Part shown: positions 1 through 11,900 of the stretch, one piece after another
Numbering within the stretch: position 1 is the stretch's first letter
Layout of the letters: every line of letters starts with the position of its first letter
Source of the DNA: Solenopsis invicta
Lineage: Eukaryota; Arthropoda; Insecta; Hymenoptera; Formicidae
Length of the DNA stretch: 64,000 nucleotides
Direction: 5' to 3'
NCBI RefSeq assembly: GCF_016802725.1
Contig: NC_052672.1
Location: 4,213,249 to 4,277,248, forward strand
The notes under the pieces: generated by a model
The model's database searches: none
What the model was told of the DNA's origin: nothing
The model's input: only the letters and a program-made list of their open reading frames with translations
Made by a program: the position numbers and the translations under genes

Positions 1-613
1 AAAAGAAACGTAATATAATACTCATACAATAATTTAAAATTATAAACCATTTTTGGAAAAATAATTTCAAGCATACCCGTCAATTGTTTCACATAACTGA
101 TAACAGTTTTCTGCAATTTCATATTTAGCCCCGTCATTTCATTATTCATCGCTTTCAAGTCTTTTATTTTAATCTTGGCCGACTCTAAAGCAGCTTCTAG
201 TTGCTCACTTTTCTTCTTTTCCGCAACATACAGCTTACGTAAATCTTGCACCTTTATAAACAATGGCTCGTTTACCGGTTTGCATGGCAGTTTTCGCGTT
301 TTATTAATCTGAAATCACATTACATTATGTATACGTAAATTTCATCCTGTATTTTTTTCTTTTTCATTTTAAAATTGAAATTTGTCTTATATCAATCGAG
401 TTATTTATTCACTATCATACAACATTACGAGACAATATGAGTTGAACGCACAAATTAGCTAAACATTCAATTAATTATGATCATACTACATACAATACAA
501 CACGGAATTTTTTTCCATGACGTTGATAAATATAACATTGTTATGAATATATTATACAAAAATTTACATACCAGCACATTAGATTTTTTCGACAACTCCG
601 ATGCACTCTTTAT
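1..613 (-). repeat. Left arm of a long inverted duplication of host-gene exons
   Basis: The reverse complement of 1-613 matches 5443-6055 with about nine mismatches (roughly 98-99% identity by eye). It covers the end of exon 5, an intron, exon 6 and part of the next intron. The inner edge at 613 is sharp. The outer edge is off the window. The two arms are separated by about 4.8 kb. Confidence 0.9.
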
Positions 614-2872
614 AACATTTTCTGTTATTATTGGTTTTTCTTTTTGAGGTAACATCTGTTTTCTTTTTTCAGAATCTGTATGACCATTGTTCTGCTGAAA
701 ATCAAAATTTATACATTACAACCCTAGTAGCACAAAATATTGGTTCAATATTGGGAAATAATGTAAACCCAATATTCTATATTGAGTGTGAATTGATTTT
801 CAGTATTAGTCCAATATTGCAAAGTATGATATTGACTCTTATTTAACCAATATTGAAGTTGCAATATCGGTCCAATATTGAAAAATCAAGTCAACCCAAT
901 ATTATCTATTGGATGTGAATTGATTTTCAATATTGGTCCAATATTGCAAAGTTTGATATCGACCCTTATTTAACCAATATTGAAAAAAAATAAATACGAT
1001 ATTATATATTGATTGTGCATTGGGTTTTCAACATTGGCCCAATATTAGAAGGTTAACACTTTAACCAATTTTTGTCGAATTTTTTTTTGAACCTAAGCGG
1101 TCACCCATCCAAGTCGCAACTCCGGTGAACGTTGCTTGACCTGTGTAATCGCTGCGAACTGATCCCTCGTGATGACCTGTGAACACTTTGTGCTGATACG
1201 TGTATATAACTGGTAGATCAGGTCAATATACGTTATCGAAAAAATTGAATATGTATAATTAAAGCACATTATTTATATAAACAAATATAAAATTATAGTT
1301 TTTTTACTAATTTCACAAATGCGGAATAGTATCTGGAATAACTTTTCTGTTATTTGTTTGAGTAAGAATGCAATTAGAAAATATAAGTCAATATAATACA
1401 AATTAAATATAAAGAATTTTTATAAAAAATTTTTATAAAAAAAAATTTTTTTAAACAATTGAAAAATATTGTTTGCTTATTGGAATGTAGATTGAGGTTT
1501 CTTCATTTATGAAACTATTTTGTTTATTGATAATATTTACAATACAATTATTGACTCGTAACATTGGCAGCACATTAATATTTCTTTCATAACCAATATT
1601 CGTTTTAGATTTGGAAATCTTGACCAATAATGCGCTTCCAATATAAGTACAATATTGTACAATTGTTAACTCGTAACATTGGCAGCACATTACCGTTTTT
1701 TTAAAAAACAATATTCGCTTTTGATTGGCAAATCTTGGCCAATGCACCTCCAATGTAAGTGCAATATTGTACAATTGTTGACTCGTAATATTGGCAGTAC
1801 ATTACCGTTTCTTCAATAAATATTCGCTTTACATTGGCAAATCTTAGCCAATGCATCTCCAATGTAAGTGCAATATTGTACAATTGTTGACTTGTAGTAT
1901 TGGCAGTATATTACCGTTTATTTAATAAACAATATTCGCTTTACATTGGCAAATCTTGGCCAATGCACCTCCAATGTAAGAGCAATATTGTAAAATTGTT
2001 GACTTGTAATATTGGCAGTACATTACCATTTCTTTAATAAACAATATTCGCTTTACATTGGCAAATCTTGGTCAATGCACCTCCAATGCAATATTGTTTA
2101 TTAATTGGCGAGCAATATTATAAGTGCATGTGCAATTGATTCTAAGACCAATATTGGCTCTTTATTGGGAAATATTGGCCAATGTACTCCCAACATAACC
2201 AATGTTTCGCCAATGTTAACCAATGTAAAGCCAATGTACTGTGCTACTAGGGAAATTACTACCAAACATGCGCTTATTGCATCAAATTAAAATTTGGACA
2301 CAAAAATAAACGGGCGAGAACTATTTAACCAGGCAGATAGTATTTTCCTAGTCAAATACTATCTTTCTAAAATAACTATTTGCCTGCAACATATGTACAT
2401 TACAGTTTAACATTAATATATAACTCACGTGTGCCAGTTGCAACTCTTCGTGTATTTGCTAATCATGTTCATTTTCCATTGTAACTTTGCTCGTATTTAC
2501 CCCTGGTTCAAATTCCTAAACGAGTATAGTGTGGTACACTACATCAGAATATATTATTACATACTACATATACGTATATAAAAATGTAAACATCCAATGT
2601 AAGCAAACATTTGTATTTGTTACAAATTAACCTGAATAAATTTCAATTTTCCTTAGTGTTAGGGAAAGTATATCGCTCTTTAACTACTTCTTATTACTCA
2701 CGGAAATTTAATTGAATAAGATTTGGCACTTCTAAGGAGGAAGTGTCATGGCGTATTATAAAGTATCGTATATCGTTTTTTTTTGTAACTTGAGCCAGTA
2801 CAATACATAGTACATACAGTCAATTTCCGCATTATCTCATCAATACAGTCCACTAAGGCCCAAACACTTAGA

Positions 2873-2929
<57 letters not shown>

Positions 2930-5900
2930 TATACCCAGTCAGCAAAATGTTAGCACTGTGTCGGCAGGCTGGCGGCAGATTCGATCACAACCCAACCAGC
3001 ACACAATATTTTTTAAATGTTTCTTTAATATTTATTTAATATTAATTTTTTATTGTACAATTCATTATAAGAAAAATATTTATTAAACGTTTATTAAATA
3101 TTTATTTCACATTAATTAAATATTTAAAATAATGTTTTAAAAAAAATATTTATTTAATATTTATTTAACGTTTATTCAACATTTATTTAACATTAATTAA
3201 ATATTTAAAATAATGATTTTGGAAAATATTTATTTAACGTTTATTTAACTTTAATTTAACTTTAATTAATATTTATTTCACATTAATTTTTAATTTGAAA
3301 AAACATTTTTTAAAAACATTTTTTTAACATTTATTCAACATTAATTTAACATTTATTTCACATTAATTTTCTCATTAGAAGACATTTTTTAAAAATATTA
3401 GTTTAACATTTATTCAACATTAATTTAATATTTATTTCACATTAATTTATTTGAAAAAACATTGTCAAAAACATTAATTTAACATTTATTCAACATTAAT
3501 TTAATATTTATTTTACATTAATTTTTTATTTGAAAAAATATTTCTTTAAGAACATTAATTTAACATTTATTTAACATTAATTTAATATTAATTTTACATT
3601 AATTTTTCATTTGAAAAAACATTGTCAAAAATATTAATTTAACATTTATTTAACATTAATTTAATATTTATTTCACATTAATTTTTCATTTGAAAAAACA
3701 TTGTCAAAAACATTAATTTAACATTTATTTAATATTTATTTTACATTAATTTTTTATTTGAAAAAACATTTTTTAAGAACATTAATTTAACATTTATTCA
3801 ACATTAATTTAATATTTATTTCACATTAATTTTTTGTTTGAAAAAACATTGTCAAAAACATTAATTTAACATTTATTCAACGTTAATTTAATATTTATTT
3901 CACATAATTTTTTTATTTGAAGAAACTTTTTTAAAAACATTAATTTAACGTTTATTTAACATTGATTTAATATTTATTTCACATTAATTTTTTATTTAAA
4001 AAAACATTTTTTAAGAACATTAATTTAACATTTATTCAACATTAATTTAATATTTATTTCACATTAATTTTTTATTTAAAAAAACTTTTTCAAAAACAAT
4101 AATTTAACGTTTATTTAACATTGATTTACTATTTATTTTACATTAATTTTTTATTTGAAAAGACATTTAAAAAAATATTAATTTAACATTTATTCAACAT
4201 TGATTTAATATTTATTATACACTAATTTTTTATTTGAAACTATTATTTTATAAACATTAAATTAACATTAATTTAACATTAATTGCGTATTTATTTAACA
4301 TTTATTTAACATTTACTTTATATCCATTATTTAATGTTTAATTCAAATATTATATAATATTGATAAGTATTCATTGACTCGATAAATCAATAACATATGG
4401 CTGTCCGTTGCCGAAAACGTGATACGTATACGTGACATCCTTATTATTGGAAAGCGTAAATAAATTAGACAATGACATACTTTCATAAAAAATGAATTAT
4501 ATGCAGTTAAAGCGAGGTTGCACCAACTGATACAGAAAAACAGCTAAAATTAAAGCTTTTTTTTATTGTGTTACGCTATGTCAAATATGTTGCTTGTTGG
4601 AAAATGTCCGTTTTGTTGAAAACTAAAACAGTTCAATTTGCCGCTTATTGTGCCGTAATGATGACGTAGTCACGATACAACTCTCTATTGGCTGGCCGTT
4701 ATTACGGTGATCAAGAGCATACCCTTGTCTTTCTCTATCATGCGCTATGTCATCAGCTCTCGTCTCCTGCGCACATGTGCATACATATGTACATACTGGT
4801 TTGTTGGTGTAAAAATTATTAACTTTAATTTTATATAGTTAACAAAGCATATTAACCTATAGTTTATTTATCTAATCTTACAAAAAAGTCTATTCATATG
4901 GTATTTATTTATTGATCTCATAAAAAACTTCCAAGTGCGCACATTTTATTAAATTATTTTTAAATAAATTTGTGGAGTACATACTTTACATCCATTGAAA
5001 GAAATAAAAGAGACATAATTTAATTAAAGGTTTTTCTTATTAATCCGAGGCATACCGTGCGAATATTGTACAATAATAGTATTAAATCACGAATTGACAA
5101 TTTTGCGTTAAGATGATACGTAGAATAAAACAGTTTTAACAAACTAAAATCTCTAATATTTGTCAACAATTAGATAAATTTAAATTTGAGATATAAATAT
5201 TTTACACTTATTAACAAAAACCGTTTGATTATTTTTTATTTAAAGAGTTACCATGCTCAATGTATAATATTTCATACGACAATATTTATACATTATAATT
5301 TAGGAATAATTTTACATTTTTGTAAACATTTATTTAGATTAATTATTATATTTCTAAATTTGATTTATTTAGACTCAAGTTTAATATTTTAATAGTTTGG
5401 AAGTCATACGAACAGTGTGCGCACATCGTTCGTACAATTGGCATAAAGAGTGCATCGGTGTTGTCAAAAAAATCTAATGCTCTGGTATGTAAATTTTTGT
5501 ATAATATATTCATAACAATGTTATATTTATCAACGTCATGGAAAAAAATTCCGTGTTGTATTGTATGTAGTATGATCATAATTAATTGAATGTTTAGCTA
5601 ATTTGTGCGTTCAACTTATATTGTCTCGTAATGTTGTATGATAGTGAATAAATAACTCGATTGATATAAGACAAATTTCAATTTTAAAATGAAAAAGAAA
5701 AAAATACAGGATGAAATTTACGAATACATAATGTAATGTGATTTCAGATTAATAAAACGCGAAAACTGCCATGCAAACCGGTAAACGAGCCATTATTTAT
5801 AAAGTTGCAAGATTTACGTAAGCTGTATGTTGCGGAAAAGAAGAAAAGTGAGCAACTAGAAGCTGCTTTAGAGTCGGCCAAGATTAAAATAAAAGACTTG

Positions 5901-8900
5901 AAAGCGATGAATAATGAAATGACGGGGCTAAATATGGAATTGCAGAAAACTGTTATCAGTTATGTGAAACAATTGACGGGTATGCTTGAAATTATTTTTC
6001 CAAAAATGGTTTATAATTTTAAATTATTGTATGAGTATTATATTACGTTTCTTTTACACAGATGGTAAAAATAATACGATACCTATAAAGCCACATGAAA
6101 ACATAATGAAAGATGTTCCGGCGGTGAGTTATGATACATAAACATGATAAGAAAGTGAGATAATTCTTTATCTCGAAAAACAACTTTTACACCTTATTTC
6201 ACCTTAACCTAATTATTTTAATAATTATTTTAATAATATAAGCTTCTTGGATTTGTTCTACAATTCCCACAGTTGTTGCACAGATCTAAGTAATATTTTA
6301 TGCATCACATCAACTGAATACCTCCAAATGTTATCAAAAAAGACCAGATCAGTTGCGAGAATTGATAAACCTTTCACTCTAGGTATACGCTGTTGGAAAT
6401 TGATAGCCTCTTGCATATCCATAAGATAACTTTCATTCGTTCGTAACTAATTTTCATGTTTAGAGAGGAGATAACGAACTGCGCTTGAGATCCAGGAATA
6501 TAGCACCAGCTACATCAAAGCCTTCCAACTCGCGCACGGCGTGCGATTTACTTCCTGAAATCCCCCTGCCTCTCGAACGCTCGTGGTTTACCCCCTCCAT
6601 ATGGCTCAGTCTCCTACCCGAGACCCATGGCGCAGGCGTCGCGTAGGAGATTGAGCCATATGGAGGGGGTTACGCACGAGCGGACGAGATGGAAAGGCCT
6701 GTGCTACTGAGGCTGTGTTCCGATATTAACTGCCAGTACTGAAAATGTATAGTATAGGTGACATGAACTATAAATTTTCAGTACTGCCAGTAAAAACGGA
6801 ACACAGCCTATGATGCAAAGCGAGCCGTCGCTGAAAGATAAAACAGAGGAGAATACGCGCGTTAGCTCAGCTACATATTTTGGCAAAAAAAACATTTCAA
6901 AAATTAAAATAAAATATTAAAATTTATTTGGCAAAAATTTAAATGGCAAAAAGAGTTAAAAATAAGCAATTGCAGCTAACAGAATGGGAAAATGATTATT
7001 TTTTTATTCTTAATAATCACGACCAACCACAGTGTCTCATTTGTTCCAAAATTTTGTCACGTGCAGAAATGTTCCATATTAAGAGACACTATAATCTTTG
7101 TCACAAAATAAAATATGAAAATTATAATAACGAAAAAAAATTAAAATTAATACAAGAATTAAAATTTAAACATACAACATCGCAAAAGCACGTTGATACA
7201 GATAAAAATATAAATTTATCAAAACAATCTCTAACTGCTTCTTATGCCATTGCTCTACTTGTAGCTCGCGAAAAAAAAAGTTTCTCTACTGAAAATGTCA
7301 TAAAAAAAGGAGCCATAGAAATGGCAAAAGCGTTTAATCTTCATGAAACTGTACAATACTTTAACACCGTATCTTTATCGCCACAAACAGTTTCAAGAAG
7401 AATCCATGATATTGGCAATTATCTTGAAGAAAAATTAAAAAACTTGTTAACGACGTGTAAATACTATTCCCTTTGTTTGGACGAGAGCACTGATAATTCT
7501 GACGTAAGTCAGCTTTCAATATTTGTACGAATTATTCAGCACGATTTCTCTATTCATGAAGATTTGTTAACTTTAGTTCCACTACACGATACGACAAAAG
7601 GAATCGATATTTATAATGCATTAAAAGAACAAGTAAAAAAATTTGTTGATTCTTTTGATAAATGTTCTGCTATTGTTACTGACGGAGCACCAGCAATGAT
7701 TGGATCCAAAACTGGTCTAAAGGGATTACTTTTGGAAAATGATGTAAAATGTTTAATGTTTCATTGTATAATCCATCAGGAAGTTTTATGTGGAAAAGCG
7801 CTTAAATTATCCGATACAATGAAAACTGTAACCAAAATTACAAATATTATTAGAGGCGGTAACAGATCCCTTTCCCATCGTAAATTTCAAATATTTTTAG
7901 ACGAATTTAATGCTAGTTATCCAGATCTGTTAATGCATTCCGAAATTAGATGGCTAATTGCAGGAAAATGTTTGCAACGTTTTTTTGCGCTTCGGAAAGA
8001 AATTCCAAACTTTTTGGAACGTTATGTTCTAAAAGACTCATTAGAGTTGCAAAATAAATTCAAAAGTACCGATTTTCTAAAAAAATTAGCTTTTTTAACA
8101 GCTATGACTAATCATTTAAATATTTTAAATTTACAACTTCAAAAGTGCAATCAAACAATTTCTGATTTAATAAGCAATATTAATGGATTTCGCAATAAAA
8201 TAAATCTATTTTTAATTGAAATATCTAAGAACGAATTACACCATTTTCCTTGTTGTGAAAAAATTATAAAAGATCTAGAATCGAATTCTCTTTTGTCTTA
8301 GGTAGTTTGTTTCTTCAATTAAGTGTGTCATATAAAGATTTATAAAATCTGCTTTTGGTTCAGTTTTTGTTATCTACATGGCTGCTAATATAATATTTTG
8401 AAAACAAATTTTCGGTGGTAGTTCGTTTATTAATATCTGCATTAGCCAAAAACTTCTTTTAGAATTATGAAACTCTGGTGCGCTATCTATATTGCAAATG
8501 AAAATCAATGATCCTGGAACGTTCGTCTCTATATTTGTATACAAATCGCTATCGTACACGTCACGAATAACAATGTCTTCACTATTGTTCACACTTTTCA
8601 CATTTCTCATATTTCCAAGAGACATCTCTGAATTTCTTTTCTATTTCATAGCTGTTGAATATGACATTCTATATCTATTGTAACAAAAGAATTACCATTA
8701 TTTGTATTTAAAATATATTGTTTACTGTGCACGCAAAACAGGTAGATTTTATTGTGCCCATATTATTGCGAAAGGGAAAGGTTGATAATTCTTATTGCAA
8801 GACGTACAGTAATAATGTAAAGCAATTTTTTCTTTCGGCGGATTGTATAATTTCGACAGCATGTACTGACTAACATTCCATTATTCAAATTTTGGCCTAA

Positions 8901-11900
8901 TCTTTTTATGAGTGCAATAAGAGCTCTTTTTCCTTCTATAGTCACATTAAACTACAAACAATAACTGACTATCATTAGTAATGCATTTGACACTGTTAGG
9001 CCAGCCTTATAAAACATGATAAGATTGTTATCATGATTTAAATTGTCTTCGTATTCGTCGTCACTATATCTTCCATCGCTATGAATGGTATCGTCGAATG
9101 TTTTCTTTGCTACTTTTAACATCTTGTGTACTCTATATATAAATTTATTTATTACAGCTACTGTTGAATATGCGTCCTTTAACTCATATTTTTGTTTATC
9201 ATTAAATATGATGTTGTCTGTAAACAAAAAGTGGACAAAAAGTATTGAAATAATTTTAGTAATTTACAAAACTTGGACAAAATAATTTAAACACCTACTC
9301 TGACTCCGAAATATAGGCGTAATTCAAGAGAGTAACTTTGTCAAAAACGATTGTAAGAAAATTTTTAAAAAAACATTTTAAAGCTTGAAATATTTAGTTT
9401 TGAAATTGATAAGTCATTAAACGATTTACAGATTATTTACGAAGTTACGCAGATTTAAATGGGGATGCGTCAAATTTCAAAATATTTTACAAACTTTGCA
9501 AAGCTACACGACGCGATAAAAAAATTTCATGCGGTTTACAGCGTTCGAAAGCGTGGATTTTTCCCTTTAATTTGCGTTTTTGATGAGCGTTGTACGATTT
9601 TTTTTCACTGACAAGGGGAGGATCAGGTGTGTTACCCTGGAATTTCGATCCCAATTTTTTTAGTTTTTCTGGAGACGAAAAAAACGTTTATGTCTCCCGG
9701 CGTTTGATCGAATAGGCCTTAGTTTCAAAATAATAAATTTGTGAAAATTGGCCATACCGCGGCACGACATATGAGCTTTCCCGGTAAATGTTTTCCCAAC
9801 CAGTGCAGTCGGCTCCGTACGTTAGGTGCGAAATAATTTCGACACCTTCTCATGGGCCTGTGCATTACCTGAATTACTGTTTTTTTAATATGTTCTGAAC
9901 ATTATACACATACATTGTTACTTTCGAATTGATACTTGCGTAAATTTATGAAAATATTATTACTGTGGCATGTTGATTAAAATAATTTTTCGTCTAAACA
10001 ATTTTTGTCAGCAACGTAATTTATAAAACCAAATATGTATTTTAATATTTTTTAAAAGTAACCCAGCAAACACAGTAAATAATAGTTATATAACTTGAGT
10101 GTGTCACGTTATATAACGAATTTTTACAATCTAGCAATATTGTAGTTATGTAAAATTGAATTGTTGATATTACAATCCAATAACTTATAACAATCATATA
10201 ACTGCCGTTTATCAGGTTTATATAACAAACATTTTATTTTAATAATATAACTGTTATAAAACTGAATTATTAATACGACTCCTCCCTGCCGAAAATGTGC
10301 AATTAAAACCGATTAAAACGGAATCCTTTTTAATTGATTTTAATCTGTTTTAATCGGTTCAATCCACGAGCGGATTAAAAAGTAATCGGTTTTAATTATG
10401 TACAAATCGTAATTGATTTTAATATCGCTTTCGTGAATTATTTAAGTGTAATGCATAATATAAAAATTTTTTTAAATTTTAATTCATTTGCATTAAGACT
10501 CCTAAATACTCTCAGCGATCACGTTTCAAAATCCTGACATTAGTAGCGAGAAATGATATGCTGAAACGCTGAAAATTCTTGCGTGCTATTTTTTAAATAA
10601 AAAGCTATTTTGATAAAATAACATTGTACATCATTTTTACTAATTTATAAAATTGTTTGGAAACTATTTTTTTCTTGACGGTTGTCAAGAATTATTAATT
10701 GCAAAAAAAAACATAGCTTTTGGACAATTTCACAAATTTGTTAACGTGATTTATAGTGTTGTTATCAAAATATCTATTTAAAAATGGTACATAAGAATTG
10801 TTAGCGTCTCAACGTGTCACATCGCATTAAAATTTGATTTAATTATAATTTATGAAATTCTGTAATTTTTAATTAAAATGGATTTAACAAGTGAGTTCTG
10901 GCGCCACCACTAGGTGGCCACGCCGTGGGAGATTTTCTCGTTAGTCGAGTGCGGCCACATGCGTTATATCTAGGCGTCACGGCGGCCGACTCCCCAGCTC
11001 ATACTTCAGTGAGACTTTTAGGAGCTGCTTATTGTAACCTCGAGACGAATATTCGCTCTCACTTTTTTCAAACATGATGTGTATGTATGGAACGATGTTC
11101 CATATAAAATTTTATATTTTTATGTGTAAATAATTTGTATTGTTATTTAATTTTGTACTTAAATAAAATGTTTAATTCAAATTTAATCTTTTTTTAATCC
11201 TTGTTAACGAAAAAGATACAAGAAATGTTTTTTGTAAATTAAACATTTATTACATTTACATTAATGTATTCTGTTTTAATAAATCTATCTGGGTTTCGAT
11301 TGGGTTTTTATTTTCAGTCGGTTTTAATACTATATTTTCGGTGCAGAAATCCCGATCGATTCGGATTACTTTTTTTTTATCGGTTTTAATCGTACATTTT
11401 CGGCAGGGCTGTATAACAAATATGATACAACTGTTATGTAACTGTTATTTTTTTTATGAGTGGGAAATTACAACTAACATGAACATTACATATAACGCGC
11501 ATGTTATATTGCGTGTTACTTTCGATTTTATTTTATTAACATTGCCGTTATGTAACTGTGTTCGCTAGGAATTGTTAATAGTTAAACATTGTGTAACAAT
11601 TTATCGTTTAAATTAACAATTTTATGTAATCTAATACAGTAACTTCAGGTATCGTTGCAAATAATTATAATAATAAATTAACATTTATATAATTTGTGTA
11701 TAACTTTGTTTAGGTAATATTCATTACGTTCATAATATTCGGTCTATAATTAAGGCCTTTAATTATGCGGAATTAAAAAAAAATGTAAAGAAAGATTTAC
11801 AGAAATTTTTAATGTGTAATCTTGTTATTGGAAAAATTTTTTCATTTAAATTACTCACGTATTATTTCGCACATATACAAATAAAACATTGAACGAAGAT

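Larger units (their letters stand above)
722..2252. mobile_element. TIR element 1 with CCAATATTGG-type palindromes, 2-bp TSD (AA)
   Basis: The ends are CCCTAGTAGCACA (722-734) and its exact complement TGTGCTACTAGGG (2240-2252). AA lies just outside each end (720-721 and 2253-2254). The interior is full of CCAATATTGG-like palindromes, a set of about 117-bp tandem units (1545-2110) and a 5S-rRNA-like segment. No coding region longer than about 100 codons is credible, so it is non-autonomous. It sits in the intron upstream of exon 5. Confidence 0.8.
6240..9227 (-). pseudogene. Relic of a large transposase-domain gene, split by a hAT insertion
   Basis: Three minus-strand pieces appear in order. 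At 9227-8763, a leader with AGLTVSNALLMIVSYCL. At 8625-8374, NELPPKICFQNIILAA preceded by a WL(M/P)Q-type strand. At 6420-6250, MQEAINF...RVKGLSILATDL...DVMHKILL. From memory the NELPP-(R/K)-F and VKG...DVMH motifs belong to a family of transposase-domain proteins common in insect genomes (CMC/EnSpm-like or related). The pieces contain stops and frame breaks. The hAT gene at 6943-8301 lies between the second and third pieces, so the hAT is younger. Confidence 0.55.
10062..11569. mobile_element. TIR element 2 (outer) with GTTATATAAC-type palindromes, 2-bp TSD (AA)
   Basis: The left end CCCAGCAAACACAGT and the right end (complement CCTAGCGAACACAGT) are inverted with two mismatches. AA flanks both sides (10060-10061, 11570-11571). 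The outer 220 bp on the left and 160 bp on the right are rich in ATAAC/GTTAT palindromes. Another TIR element (10284-11408) is inserted inside, so the original was only about 380 bp. Confidence 0.75.

Noticed and set aside
631..846. 71-codon plus-strand ORF at the left end of TIR element 1
   Set aside because: It crosses exon 5 antisense and the TIR; composition follows the CCAATATTGG repeats.
1451..1883. Minus-strand ORFs with internal repeats (MYNIALTLE...)
   Set aside because: Produced by the 117-bp tandem repeat, not a gene.
3000..4325. CRISPR array
   Set aside because: Repeats are AT-rich, degenerate, and have no constant-length spacers; the genome is eukaryotic.
2935..4800. Complete element starting at CCCAGTCAGC or CCCAACCAGC
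   Set aside because: Left termini look right but no complementary right end was found in the next 2 kb.
5805..6068. Independent small gene on the plus strand
   Set aside because: It is the inverted copy of exon 6 read from TTG into an intron; the real start is not an ATG and the 3' part is intronic.
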